NCBI GenBank assembly: GCA_019155205.2
Contig: JAHNZQ020000172.1
Location: 1,441,025-1,503,584 of the forward strand
Reading direction: 5' to 3'
Length of the DNA stretch: 62,560 nucleotides
From: Gracilaria vermiculophylla
Lineage: Eukaryota; Rhodophyta; Florideophyceae; Gracilariales; Gracilariaceae
How positions within the stretch are numbered: the stretch's first letter is position 1; the number at the start of each line of letters is the position of its first letter. The translations under genes and the position numbers were made by a program. A model generated the notes under the pieces. The model was not told where the DNA came from. It did not search any database and saw only the letters and a program-made list of their open reading frames with translations. Of this stretch, positions 32,541 through 43,779 are shown piece after piece.

Positions 32541-33723
32541 CGAAAGTCAAAAAACCATTTCAAAAACATACGATCATCAGTAACAAATCTTTACTGCGTG
32601 ACGCTCAATAAATTACTTTGAATCATTTTCGCTGTATTACGCTAATGCTACGTTTCGGAATCAAACTGACGTGTTTTTCTACAGTTGAAGCAGTTAAAGA
32701 CTTCCAGCAATTCTTCATGCCGTTTTGAAGTTCAAAACCTGTCTGAAACTACCTTTTGTGAGCATAAATCATCCCCGCCAGCAGTCCCCAAAATTTTACA
32801 ATTGTGTTCAAATCTGGTGAGCGCGCCGGTCACTCTAAAACAAATACCTCTGTCTTCTATAGCAAATTTTTGGATTAAAGACGCAGTGTGTACTGGCGTA
32901 TTATCCATTTGAAAAATGAAAGTTTTTCATGAAAACATAAACGAATACTTAGCAAACGTTTGTATAGAACTTTTTGATTTGTCTTGCGCTCGTGGTTGTT
33001 TCAATAAATACTATTTCAGTGAGACATTTTTTCGAAATGCCCACTGAGACAATTACAGAGCCTCGAACTGAAAGCCTGCTATAAAGTTCATGAATTTCCT
33101 TACGAAGATCATGCCAATAAACTTTGCAGCAATCTGGTCCGTCAAAATTGGACTTGTTTTCCTCATTAAAAATAGAAATTTTCCATTTTTTCCAGTACGC
33201 TTTCCAGGAACACCAGTCAACTCTCTCTCTTACTTGTCATGATATTCGAGAAAGAAAGTTTTTTTTCATTTTTTTATATTTAAAAATATTTGTGTTGTTT
33301 ATCTGCCGTCATACAGTTAATTTGAAAAGGTTGAGATTGAGTTTCATTTCATTATTTTGGCACAATACTTTTTCGTTGCACAACGACCTTCTAATTGTTC
33401 TTTTTCTGCTAGATTAAGCTTCTCAGGGCGTCTTAGAGAGCGTTTTCATGCATAATGAGTCGAAATGTGAAGAAGGGTAGCAATTGTGACCTTAGAAGGA
33501 TTTTAATTTCGAGCCATGGCACTTGGAGAATTTTTTCAGGCGTGTTTATCTATGGTTTGAAGCTGTTTTTGCTTGGGAAGTGAAGGACCTCGAGCCAATT
33601 TGACAAGAGGGAAGACGGTGTACATATCGTTTTGAAACGATTCTACATAGATTATGTGCAAAATTTTGCCTACAGTATAGTTCTGGCACATGCTATGGGG
33701 GTAATATGTTTTTGAAACGCACT
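32541..33723 (-). mobile_element. Tc1-b, decayed Tc1-like DNA transposon
   Basis: A transposase remnant (minus) lies between a right terminal repeat with two motif copies (33634-33650 and about 33703-33723, GTGCGTTTCAAAAACATA read inwards) and a left inner motif (about 32548-32566, CCATTTCAAAAACATACG). The left outer motif is missing, probably removed at the junction with Chromo-2b. Confidence 0.75.
32600..33517 (-). pseudogene. Tc1-like transposase, broken
   Basis: An ATG at 33515-33517 (MARN...) leads into a basic HTH-like N-terminus. The catalytic core is plain despite stops: an FNEENKSNFDGPDCC..YWHDLR block (33170-33050; first catalytic site FNEE where FSDE is usual), VRGSVIVSVGISK, then FQMDNTPVHTASLIQKFA (32925-32870) with the second aspartate, and PARSPDLNTIENFWGLLA (about 32830-32775) with the final glutamate. 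This is the D,D34E arrangement of Tc1. At least six stops or frame changes make it non-functional. Confidence 0.82.
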
Positions 33724-33847
33724 TTGTCTCTGCAGAGGAAGATTCGGACTTCTTCGTGTTTGTTTCCCGCTTGCGGGCTATTGCACTACAGATCAAACGT
33801 CTTTCTGATGAAAAGAACAACGTGTTGCGGAAAACATTACCCGTGAG
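33724..33847 (+). repeat. Copy of an LTR-end-like segment
   Basis: 33740-33790 repeats 8503-8553: GAAGATTCGGAC, the hairpin CCCGCTTGCGGG and CTATTGCACTACA. Here no primer-site motif follows. It is a fragment of the same unassigned LTR family. Confidence 0.6.
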
Positions 33848-34376
33848 CGTGGTACCGTCCGTTCGCCTATCGATGGGGTGGTGCACAACATTCTTTAGGA
33901 GTTTTTGTTGACTCCAAAGACGCAAGTCCCTGAAGGTGATCTCCGGTAATTGCTGTCGCGAGCCGAGGGTATTCTGTAAGGGGATCCGCAAACACCAGTC
34001 AGAAGGAGAGGTTCACTGGGCGGACAATGCTTCTACAGGCGATACCAAGAGGCGATCGTGGAATCGGAGGCTTAGAAACCTTAGGATGTACGATGAGAGT
34101 CTCCAACCGGAAAAATAGACATAGACTCAAGGGTGCTTGGTTTACTTCCCCAGAGGTGCAGCTCGTCCGACAGATTAAGTATCAAGCCGGGAGCTCGCCT
34201 CGGCAGGTTTCACTATTGTAGTAATTACCGGCACAAAGTAAATAAAATAAATAGAAATTCTACCGTTTTGCAAGGACTCTGTGGCTCACGCAGGCCGTAC
34301 TATACATCACGTGGCTCTGTTACTGAACTACGAGCCCTCCTTAGGAATATCATGCCATAAACCCACTCCACAATTG
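33848..34376 (-). repeat. Truncated 3' LTR of Chromo-1c
   Basis: This matches the 554-bp Chromo-1 LTR except that about 25 bp at its start (right side here) are missing, where the gag fragment joins. Confidence 0.8.
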
Positions 34377-34997
34377 TTGGATGAAGTGCCTGTGGTGTCA
34401 CTGACAACCAAATGTTCCAGGGGACCATGGGCTGCGTTGGAAGTTGACTCTGTGTGGTACACGTGTGCATTCTTTTGACCAGCTCCTGTGAGGGCCAATT
34501 CGCAAAGCGCGGGGCCAGCGACTCCAGAAGGGAGTTAGCCTCCAGGTGTCCCCGTCTCTGCAGCTCCTGAGGTGGCGGCTGCGATGCCATGTGCGGTGCT
34601 TCAAACTACACGTAAACGTTCTCCAGAGGTGTCGCGGGGGATTCCGCTTGCCTCCGATCGGACATTCTCCTAAGGGAATTCCTGAAAGGCTGCAGAGAGG
34701 AGCCAGGATTCCTAAGGAGACTTTCAGGGTCCTTCAGTTTGACGGCTATCCACTAGCGAGCGCTGTGCGTGTTGCATCGGCCCATGGAGTCGGTTCCTTG
34801 AGGGTATTGTAAAAGGTTTCTATTGAAGGTTCTAAGGGGTCTATATAAGAGTAAATCGGTGGTAATTTCCTTCTGCTTCCGAATCATCTTAAGGAAGAAT
34901 TCCACTGTTGGATTCCGATAGATGCAAACTAGAAAAACTGTTTCGTCGCGACGTTTGCGATTTATTTAGGAAACTGACCTTCAAAGTCGGGAGACCA
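34377..34997 (-). pseudogene. Chromo-1c gag fragment and leader
   Basis: The minus strand aligns with Chromo-1a 46400-46900: ASQPPPQELQRRGHLEANSL against ASQPPLQELQGREHPEANTL. The LLRNPGSS-type segment is near 34690-34730. The frame is broken and ends at the LTR joint, so only the gag N-terminus is left. Confidence 0.75.
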
Positions 34998-34998
34998 G

Positions 34999-35551
34999 TG
35001 GTGGTACCGTCAGTTCTCTTTTCGAGGTTGTAATGTACAACGGCCGTTAAAAGATTTTTTGACTCCGAAGGCGCGAGTGCCTAAAGGTTGTCTCCGATAA
35101 TTGCTGCTGCACGCCGGGGAAATTATGAAAGAAGCTCCGCGAACACCAATCGGAAGGGTGGGTTCACTATATGGACAATGCTCCGACAGGCGCTTCTACG
35201 AGGCGACCTGGGGATTGGCGGCTTAGATACCATAGGATATATGACGAGAGTATCCATCCGGAAAAATAGACATAGACTCAAGGGTGCTTGGTTTACTTCC
35301 CCAGAGTTGGAGCTCAACCGACAGATTAAGTATCAAGCCAGGAGCCCGCCTCGGCAAGTCTCACTAATGTAGTAGTTACCGGCACAAGTTAAATAAAATA
35401 AACATAAATTCTACCGTTTCCCAAGGACAATGTAGCGCACGTGGGCCGTTATATGCACCACGTGGCTCAGTTAATAAAATACGAGCCCTCCTTAGGAATA
35501 TCAGGCCATAAAGCCACTCCACAATATCACCTTAGGACCCACTGTACGACA
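34999..35551 (-). repeat. 5' LTR of Chromo-1c
   Basis: 553 bp, aligning end to end with the other Chromo-1 LTRs. The outer end reads CTGTACGACA and the inner end is followed by the best-preserved primer site of the family. Confidence 0.88.
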
Positions 35552-37065
35552 AAACGGTTCCACGTGAGTCGCTTCCTGTACCCCACGCTCTTTGTCATAG
35601 ACGAGCGCAAACCAGAATTTTAGGACAATCGCAAATACCATCAAATAAACATAAAACGGGTAAGAAATGCACTATATTTACGTTAATCAAAATCGGATAG
35701 CTGTGTAACTTGTTGACATTTTCTAAATACCCTTTTTTTCTTCTTTTCCATTTAAAGTCGGTTGGATTCTGGGCGGCTACAAAATGACTCTTCTGGCCTT
35801 GCCACGCCAGTTTTCTGAAACCTTTCTTCCGTGTCGGTACCGAAAGTACTGCCCTAAGCTAAAGCAACTATCTCTGTATTCCTTGGGAGTTCCGTACTCA
35901 CCAGGTATTACCCGTGCAGACCTCGTAGCTGTTTAACGTCGTTTTTCGAGGGTGCTCCATGGGCGGTGGCTCACTGTTGCAGCTCACTGGCGGTTCTGCA
36001 ACCCAAACAGACCACCGACTTGGGGGACCAATTTCGGTGCCTGGGTGCTGACGCAAACCAAGCATAGTAAAACTATCTCGCTGCGAGTGCCAAAAGGCGA
36101 GTTGAAAGGGAAAGTTCACGTCCGTGCTTCAGCGCAATCTCGACAATCTGTGGTTTTTTTGCTTGCCATATGCTGGGTGTTCGATCGAAATATGTTCACG
36201 ACGATAAAATAATCTCTGGTCCGGACTCTGGCTTTATTTTGTGGCTGTGTCTGCGCTATCTGTTGTTCTTCGCTTGTTTTTGTTGACTTTTACTGATGGT
36301 CATGCGCCGATTACGTTTCTTTTGCATCACGCCTCTAAGATGTAGTTTTTCTTGGGAGTGAAGGACTACTTTCTCTGCCGGATGCCCGTTGGGGTCAGCA
36401 AGCAGAGGTCAAACTCAGAAAATATCCTGGATCTGGTTCTGTACTAAACGTACCTTATCGCCCGGTTCTAGTTGTTGTCCGCTCCACGGGTAAAGAAGCA
36501 TTAGTATCCGAAATAGTTCAAAGCGCTACAAAAGTCTGTATTATTTTTGCAAATTTAAGAAATAATTTGATTGAACAAGGGAAGTGTACTCACAAACAGA
36601 CGCGGTTCGTTTCTCTGAAGGCAAAGCAAAAACTTTGGCCTGCATGGAGGAAAATGAGAACGATTTGTGTACACGTTTATCCATGCTGCTTTATTGAACT
36701 AGAATTGATTGAGCATTTTCGATTTCCCTATCCACAAATTCAGTAAGCTACATGTAAAGGTCATTTTATGGGTTTGTGACGAATGATATTTGCCGCTTCC
36801 TCGCCTGCTCATATGCCCACGCGCAGTTTTCGCCGAACAGGTGCATGTCATCTACTTTTTTTGCGTTGTTCCTCATTCATGATTCTTTCATACGTAGCAA
36901 TACTCCCGGCACTGCTGGCGAATAAATTTAAATTGTGATGTAGCAGAGGATAAGGTAGCAGAAATACAAGTTTTTTTTCTTGAGAATTGTTTGCCTAACC
37001 AGGCTACTGATCGGGTGAACAAATCGGTAATATTGATGGAAATGATCCTTTCTTCAACCTCAGCA
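35552..37065. other. Host-like spacer, no gene supported
   Basis: Mixed composition between the Chromo-1c remnant and the secreted-protein gene. No repeat, transposon domain or long frame stands out. It probably contains the 3' flank of the gene at 37066. I see no convincing polyadenylation signal. Confidence 0.4.
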
Positions 37066-37839
37066 TTAGGTTTCCTGCCAGGGAGTGCAAACGCGCAGCG
37101 CCGAAGGAGTATTTTGCGACAGTACAAGAGAAATTGGAGCCGCCAGTTCAGGGCCGTCATCTGGGATGTCTACGTCTACAATCGAAAGTGGCACTATAGC
37201 AATATTTCCGTTGCGCCGGACCGCTTCAATTTGAGTCGGTGGAAGCGATAGCGGTATTTCACGAGAACCAGGTCGTCTAAGAAGTCCCACAGGCAGAGTG
37301 TCAAACTTCAAGGGAGATGTGCCGCTTGAGGCAACAGTTGTTTCGTCGGCAGTTCCTCTAAAGCAGATCTGCATTTCGTCCGTTGGCAATGTTACGTCTC
37401 TGGGATCGGGACACATACCCACCGTCGGAATAAGCTGCTCAAGTGAACTATCACCTAACTCTATCAAGTCCGTTCCTATATTCACCCGGCTGACCACTCT
37501 AAAAGTGCCAAACTTTTCTTCGACGACGCGGAGAACTGAAAGTGGAGATGTCATTACGAAGGGACACGTCACAATGGTGCCATCTTCTACACTGCAAGAC
37601 TCACATCCATTCCGACAAACTACAAGTGAAGACCGCGACATCTTGGTCATCGATTGAACAAATTCTTTTTCTTGTTTTCCTCCAGTGGTTTCAGCTTGTC
37701 TCACAACTTTTCCAATCCGAGACGATACATCATTTTCATTCATGGAATGGATTTGTTGTTTGGAACTGAGTGTAGGAGACGCAGTGGAGATGGGAAGGCA
37801 AATGGCCAGGCCAAGAATGAGAAACCCAATCTCTCTCAT
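37066..37839 (-). CDS. Putative secreted cysteine-containing protein, 257 aa
   Basis: I do not recognise the family. The ATG at 37837-37839 begins a classic signal peptide (MREIGFLILGLAICLPISTAS, cleavage likely near residue 21). The frame is also open upstream, but without an ATG and without signal character, so this start is preferred. The mature part has a short linker with Lys/Arg/Gln, then a domain with seven cysteines: CRNGCESC near residues 84-91, C104, and C147, C163 (the CPDP...DEMQICFRG block) and C252. No transmembrane segment follows the signal peptide and no intron is needed. A decayed copy at 60190-60872 keeps the CPxP...DEMxxC block, which supports this as a real protein family. 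The final 35 residues are hydrophobic and Pro-rich. An extracellular or wall-associated role is inference. Confidence 0.75.
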   Translation of the reverse strand: MREIGFLILGLAICLPISTASPTLSSKQQIHSMNENDVSSRIGKVVRQAETTGGKQEKEFVQSMTKMSRSSLVVCRNGCESCSVEDGTIVTCPFVMTSPLSVLRVVEEKFGTFRVVSRVNIGTDLIELGDSSLEQLIPTVGMCPDPRDVTLPTDEMQICFRGTADETTVASSGTSPLKFDTLPVGLLRRPGSREIPLSLPPTQIEAVRRNGNIAIVPLSIVDVDIPDDGPELAAPISLVLSQNTPSALRVCTPWQET

Positions 37840-38004
37840 TGTGTAGAGGATTAAGAGAGTATCGGAATGCAGCCTCCAAGTGGAGGGACGAGATAAGAAG
37901 CTCTGGGTAAATCGCAAAATGAGATACCCGTCCCAACTAAGTGAATCGATCGGCTGCGTCGCAAGATTGTAACCCCGCCCATCGCAGTTCCATGAACGAT
38001 CTGT

Positions 38005-38025
38005 GCTAGTTTTTAAAGGGAGAAG
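38005..38025 (-). promoter_or_regulatory. Possible TATA-like element upstream of the secreted-protein gene
   Basis: The minus strand reads CTCCCTTTAAAAACTAGC about 170 bp before the ATG, with a CCGCCC box nearby on the plus strand (37976-37981 region). It lies in a 400-bp stretch absent from the decayed paralogue. The assignment is weak. Confidence 0.3.
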
Positions 38026-38325
38026 CAGAGGAACTGAGGTGCATCCAATTTAAAAAGTGGCAGCTGCGATGCGCTACATAAACGGAACTGTAAAACAGCT
38101 CGAGCAGCTTCGCTGTGTGCTAGACGAAAAAAAACCAACGGACAACATGCACTTTCTGCACATTAATCTTTGCCACAGGTTCAAAAAAACCTCGAAGGAA
38201 CGACGCAAGGGATAGGCGGCTGGAATTTATCCACGAGCCGCTTACGCACCCCCCCTACGAATACAGTGCAAGCCCAGATTTGCCGAAAGGTAGGTTTTCA
38301 TAGATAAGAAATTTAAACTTCAAAA

Positions 38326-38970
38326 AAGCTTTTTCTTGCGTCCGTGGCGTAAGCCTTGGGAGCCTTGTTGGTCGTCTCTGGTAGCAATACTGCAATTCGC
38401 ATTCCCAGTTGTGTCAGCGAAGGCCTCGAAGATGGCCATACCTGCTTGTGCGGCCATCTTTCTCAAAGGCTGCGCAAGGGGGCGGGGGCGGAAGCGGGTG
38501 AAAGGGAGGACGGAATGATTTGTAAAACGTCAACGTCAGGAATATAACGCTATCTTTCACAAGAAAAAAGAGACGTTGAGAACTCAAACCAGGTAGGTAA
38601 TGTTTCGAAAGCAAAACCACATACCAAGTGGTGCTTGCGCAGCAGTCCGCATCTTGCGCGCTTGCATGCGCGTTTGGGGATTGCCGATCACCAATCATGG
38701 CATATACAACTTGACTTGTGAGAATCAGCCCCAGTCGAGCCTGACGCTTTCATCCGGAGCCCCCTGAAATGTCTTTCGTATTGATGCACGATTCCGGATG
38801 TCGGCCGTTTATCAAAAGGTCGGCAGCGGTATCATAAAAGTAATAAGCTGCCGCAACTTTTTTTTGATTACTGATGTTGGCGGCCCACGCCACCTATGGC
38901 CAAAGTTAATCGGTTTAATTCAACCACTGCTCTCGTAGCCAAGAGATTTCTGGGAGAAATAAAAATATAA
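38326..38970 (-). repeat. Upstream block shared with 60955-61590 (segmental duplication)
   Basis: Together with the gene body this block is repeated in the same orientation 22 kb away (anchors GAAGGCCT, CACCAATCATGGCAT, CAGCCCCAGT, TATCAAAAGGTCG, AAGTTAATCGGTTTA, GCCAAGAGATTTC). An ATG at 38696-38698 and a GTATGT donor-like site at about 38630 on the minus strand have counterparts in the other copy (GTAAGT). A C/T-rich tract ending GCGCAG (about 38470-38510) has a counterpart that has lost its AG. It may be a spliced leader exon or an unknown small gene. Neither copy gives a continuous frame after joining. Confidence 0.55.
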
Positions 38971-39250
38971 ATGAATTCGAAAATATAATCTTCATAACAT
39001 CGTTTTCTTCAACCTCATCGTGTCTGAAAGGTTCTGACATCAGTCTTGATGGCACAACCAAACTCCATTCGAATCTTGCCATGGATTTTCTTCCCGGTAT
39101 ACAGTTTACCCAAGGGCTTTCTGTTGAAGCGCATGGCTCAACTCTTGCTCAATGCAACGAAACGTCAGTGTTTCTCCGAGAAATAAACGAAAATACGTGG
39201 TTTAAAATGACGCGGTAACGAGAAACACAGCACCTTGGCATGTTTTCTGA
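38971..39250. other. Spacer, nothing recognised
   Basis: AT-rich sequence between the duplicated block and Tc1-c. No repeat, hairpin or reading frame that I can support. Confidence 0.3.
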
Positions 39251-39552
39251 CGCTTACTTAAATCAATGGTATCAATTATTGCAGACAACGAGATAATCCC
39301 CGAAAAAAGACATGCCATCCTACAGCGCATTTTCGGTGTGCCAAATTTCCAGATGCCATTTCTCTAAAACAAACGTTTCCTAATGTCTTGGGAGTGGTAA
39401 GACAGTTGTGGGCGGGGTAATACGACAGAGCTAAAACTGCAACCGGAGATGTGGGACGTAGCCCCGTTTAGCCACCAATACTACACGTACTGTCTCCTGT
39501 GGGTTTAATTGGAAAATTAATTAATTTCGGGTTTACATGAGCGAAACTCAGT

Positions 39553-40245
39553 TTGAGTGACAAACGACTTCTTTTCCGAGAAACAAAGGAGCGAGGAGAA
39601 AGCAGTACCGCCTTGAAAAATTACTTCAAACTGAAAGGATCAACTGCTACTCTTCAAACGACACGACTTTCAAACAATAGGTTCCATCACAAGAAGATAA
39701 AATGTCCAATTTACCTCACACCGCTCCATAAAAAAAATTGTGTCACATTACGCATCTGAACGTGCAACATGGACTGGTGAACATTAGAAAAAGGTTCTAT
39801 TTTCCAATGAGAAAAACGCTATCCATGATGGGCGTGATGGGTACGCATCGTATTAGTATTGCGATGGCTCTGAAGAATATGTATTTTCTAAACGCCAAAA
39901 AGGGTGGCGGTCGAATTGTGTTTTGTGGTTGTTTTTCGTATTACGGAAAAGGTCCTTTGTTGGTCATGCAAGTTTTTCAAGATTTGAAGAGGTACATCAA
40001 GTTATTGGATGACAATTTGTTAGATTGGGCGGTTATTACAAACGGGGAATCTTGAATATTTCAACTAGATAACTGTGCAATTCACGTTTCAAATTACTCT
40101 AAGGATTTGTTTGCGCCGAAAAGTATCACTTCGCTGGACTGGCCCAATTTTTCACCTGGTTGAAATCCTATCAAGAATCTGAGCGCAATTTTTGCTCGAA
40201 GGGTCTAACATAATACCCGTCAGTTTACTTGGCATAAAGATGAAT
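39553..40245 (+). pseudogene. Tc1-c transposase, broken
   Basis: Core blocks of a Tc1-like transposase are readable across frames: RFHHKKIKCPIYLTPLHKK (39680-39735), then a site reading FSNEKNAIHDGRDGY where FSDEK.xxxDGxDGY is usual, EYVFSKRQKGGGR..F.GCFSYYGKGPL (open from 39738 to 40055, with the full GGG.xxxWGAFSYxGK pattern), KRYIKLLDDNLLDWA, the second aspartate region LDNCAIHVSNYSKDLFAPK (about 40063-40125) and SLDWPNFSPG-stop-NPIKNLSAIFARR (about 40130-40205; the glutamate of PIEN is Lys). It has lost its catalytic glutamate and carries several stops. An inner terminal-repeat motif (TTATACTTTTGAAATGGATTT) lies at about 40392-40413. Confidence 0.78.
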
Positions 40246-40415
40246 AAAATACTGTGATGGAGAAGGAGTACATTGTCGGATGACGTGCTTCGTAATCATA
40301 TTGGCAACATGCGGCTTCTTCGCATTTCTGTTGATGTCAAAGAAGGCGCCAAAACAAAGAGTTGAGCACGTTAAGGTGGTTTAAAGCAGTGGGTCTTATA
40401 CTTTTGAAATGGATT

Positions 40416-41180
40416 TGATAGTGTTTTATGCATCACCGCAGTGGTTTTAAGTTACACGAACGCAAGTGGTGTCTTTTTGTTTACTTTAAAAATCTCGTTG
40501 TAGTGGTGTACTTGTTTGGCCAGGCGCATTTGCTTCGCCAGAAGCGCTGGTCTCAAAGCATACTTTTGACGCGCACCATACGTTAGAGACTCAGAGCATC
40601 CTTGACGTATGCTCTGCTGCACAAATGGTCAGAATTCCCCGCGTTCAATTACATCCAGCGGTCTTTGCCTCCTCCTTCGGATGGGGTAGGTAGTAAACAA
40701 AAAGCGCAACGCAGCAAATAGATGACGCTGTCCGAGAAATAAATCAGTTGTGGAGTCCATAGCTTCAGCAAGCCAGACGGTGCAGCAGAACCAAGGATCT
40801 GTAGCATGATTGGGATCGCATGATTGCGACCACTTGTCTTTGGCCCAGGTCATGGTTTGCGTGCGACTTCTGCCGACTTCCGAGAGTCAGCAGCCGCTCT
40901 GTACTGCCTCCCACGCAGCCTAGTCGAAAGCGAAAATAAATCTGCGTTCCTGGAAATTCCATTTCTCGAAAGCAGTTGAAAGTTGTTCGAATTGTCTCTG
41001 AACCAGAACCCTTCACACTACTTTCATCGAACGGAACGCGGCCGTCCGGTACCATGTGTGGAGAGCGAAAGGAGTGAACATTTTTGAAGTATCTAAAACC
41101 AAGAGCACACGACCAATACGCAGTTTGCTCCTCGTTAACTACACGAGCAGACTTTTTTCTATAGATGAATCGCCAAATGT
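40416..41180. other. Spacer with no recognised gene
   Basis: Several short frames on both strands (40629-41055 minus, 41056-41253 plus) look like chance. The last part probably already belongs to the connection region of Copia-3, but no motif is clear before about 41200. Confidence 0.35.
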
Positions 41181-41199
41181 TGTGAATCGTGAAGATAAA

Positions 41200-42900
41200 C
41201 TGTCAACACCAAACGCACAGGACGTCGATCGCCTGGAGGCAGGAGAAGTATAGTTATCACCCGGATAGGAGCTGGAAAGCTCCGGAAAGCAGCCTATCCG
41301 AACTCAATGCAAAGCGTTTGGTCACGGAGAGTTTCTGCTGCATCAGGCACAGGGACTACCGCCATACGCCACACTGAAGGCTTACGACAGTAAAGACTAT
41401 TCGTTCAAGAAAATTGGTCAAGATGTGGCTGTATCCCAGGTACATAAGAATGCCAAAATTGTCACAACTCATATGTTCTACATATTCAGGTGGTGCGATG
41501 ATAACTCTATCACCCGCAAGACATGTATCGCAGTTCATGGTCACAAAGACCGGGAAACGTAAATTCTGAAGACAGACCCGGCTACTTGCCCACCAGTTAG
41601 AATAAGAATATTCCTTTCGCTTGCTACTATCTTTTGTTGGATGCCGGCCGAATTTGATTGCAAGAGTGCCTTCTAGCAGACTGAGGCCCGACGAGATGTA
41701 TATTTTCTATCACGGTGCAAGTGTAAGACTCTCCATCAGCACTACGGGCTTCTTTTGTCCGCGGCGTACGGTAAAGAAACGCTGGAGCCAACTGGAAACA
41801 GTTAAGCGCCGATGTTCTTCGGAGTTTTGGTTCCGTACAGTTTGTCAACGTACCTCATTTTTTCTACAAGAAATCCAAAAGAAAAATCATCGTCGTTACC
41901 GTAAAAGAGGTGGACGGTATACTTTTTGGAGGCGAGAGAGCTGCGCAGCGGCAGATATCGACCAGATTGGACAATCTAACAAGCTTGGTACAATTGTGTA
42001 CAGCTCGGGCAAGATCCACTTCTATGGTCCGGTAGTGACACAATTTGACGACATAGCCATTTTTATTGATGGAGAAGACAAAATACAAGGCTACGAAGCT
42101 TCAATGATTACTCGAGCGAGGTGGATGGAACAAGAAAGTCCTTTAAGCCGCATCGAGCTCACAGCTTTCATGTCTTTCAACAGCCGCCTGGCATACAAGG
42201 CGTTATCGCTTCCCTCTTTTGCGCACATGCCGCATGTTACTTGCAACAGAAAGGGCCAAAGCCAAGGAGCAAGGATCTAATCTTTATGATAAAATGTTGA
42301 AAGGTTTTAAAAAGAAAGGGATGACGCTTACGTTTGTGCGGCAAACCAAAGACAAACCGTATCAAATTTCAGTCACCGTATTTTCTGATGTAACTAAGAC
42401 TACGGACATCTTGTATTCATCGCAGGGCTATTGCGAGGAAGCCTGAAACCAATCTCGGTCATAAGTGCGCTTGAAACTCACACACGATGGGCATGCGGGT
42501 CAAGTTGGTCGGTTTGGCTGAGACGCTGGCGGCTAGAGGAGCCATCCACGAAGGAAAAGTACTGTCAAGGACATTTTCAACTCTTCTCGGAATTCAAGTA
42601 GGACTATGGATCGTGGTGGATTCGAAGGACCTATACAGTACTCTATAAACATGTCGAAACGCTCCAGATAGATCTATTCGCCGGGACATCTCTTTGATAC
42701 GGTATGATATTGAAACCAGTGTTATCAACAGTATTGTTTGGATTCTTGGCAAATTCAACTACGCAGACCCAATGACGAATTGTGAAAGTTCATCGTGTGA
42801 ATTCCTGGTATTTATGTTGTTTTTGGGCATGATAACAGTGGATTTTAGTGAAGCCATCTTCACCTCTCCCAACAAGTATACAGGTGAGGCCAAGTTCTAA
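41200..42900 (+). pseudogene. Copia-3, reverse transcriptase and RNase H remnant
   Basis: A diverged Ty1/copia-type pol. RT: TTHMFYIFRWCDDNSITRKTCIAVHGHKDRE (41470-41560, compare xxHxVYKxK....KARLxxxGxxD), LLSFVGCRPNLIARVPSS region with the D.KSAFLQ block in a neighbouring frame (41650-41680), and later GTIVYSSGKIHFYGPVVTQFDDIAI (41990-42065). RNase H: ALETHTRWA-type block (42470 on), LGIQVGLWIVVDSKDLYSTL (42588-42646), RNAPDRSIRRDISLIRYDIET and KFNYADPMTN (42655-42780), a strong match to the D..D..ADPxTK pattern of this copia lineage. Integrase, gag and LTRs were not found. Stops and shifts are frequent. Confidence 0.65.
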
Positions 42901-43495
42901 AAGGGACGGGTGTGGAATTGAATGCGTGGACTGCTAATGTGGTTGAAACAATGAACAGTGCACCACGTCCTGCGTGGTGTGATGAGCAGACGCCGACCGC
43001 AAATTGGACTCGCACAACGGACAGTGCACTAGGTCCTACATAGCGCTAAGCGTAAATGGTTTCTGTGTTGCGCAGAAGCTTACGTAAGTGCCGACGTTAC
43101 GTAGTATCCTTGCAAGTGGTCGAAGCAAGCACAGACCAACTCGTTCGTTCAGAAAACCGATTTGCACAACCACATTCTGTGCTCTACAGCCATTAGGACA
43201 ACCCAGTTTTACATAGATCTCTTAGAAACATTCTGCGAAAAGGCCAATCTGACCGTTTTGGCGACCTCTCGCGTGACGAAGTGTGATCCTTTCTTATCTT
43301 CAAGATGGCGCTATTGACCACGGGGATGATGGCGTTACTGAACTCAGGACGCCCATAAACCTTGGGTCGAAATGCACCAGCAGCTCAGGTAAAATGCTGC
43401 ACATAGTACAGGAGCAAGAATGCGGAAGCATATGACCGAGTGGCTAATTAAGTCTATCGCTCATCAATGCGTGTCTAAATTAAACCTTTACAAAG
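42901..43495. other. Spacer after Copia-3, nothing firmly identified
   Basis: Two related segments occur here (AACAGTGCACCACGTCCTGCGTGG at 42954 on and GACAGTGCACTAGGTCCTACATAG at 43019 on), about 65 bp apart. They could be part of a decayed LTR of Copia-3. There is no gene. Confidence 0.35.
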
Positions 43496-43725
43496 TGTTG
43501 AATATCGTTACAAACATGCGCTAAATCTGTACTATCTACGTCTTGATTATTTAAGACATCCTGTCTCTTAGTTCTGCTCTGTAGTGGCGGGGCTTTGTAC
43601 TAACCATGTAACAGAATAGAAAAAACACTTAAGCCACGATATTAATGATGTTATGCTCTCCATGTATTCCAAGCACGGCGTTTCTCGGTATGATAGACTT
43701 AACAGTTCCATATAGGGTTCTGACA
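43496..43725 (-). repeat. Probable 3' LTR of Copia-2
   Basis: On the minus strand, a purine tract (TTTGAGGGGGG) ends at 43726 and is followed by TGTCAGAACC, a typical copia junction. The left limit, ATTCAACA on the minus strand at 43496, is chosen because it gives TG..CA ends. A partner LTR is not in the window, so the 230-bp length is tentative. Confidence 0.5.
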
Positions 43726-43779
43726 CCCCCCTCAAAGGCTGTTTGGCATAACTTCTAAAGAGTCACGATGTCTGTAAAA

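Larger units (their letters stand above)
33848..35551 (-). mobile_element. Chromo-1c, remnant gypsy element: two LTRs and a gag fragment
   Basis: A 5' LTR (34999-35551), a primer site (minus TGGTCTCCCGACTTTG, 34982-34997), about 600 bp of leader and gag start, then an abrupt joint at about 34376 into a truncated 3' LTR (33848-34376). Flanking pentamers do not match (GTGAG and AAACG), so the outer ends are rearranged or mutated. Confidence 0.82.

Noticed and set aside
37840..37917. 26-codon N-terminal extension of the secreted protein
   Set aside because: It has no ATG, it precedes a clear signal peptide, and it is not conserved in the decayed paralogue.
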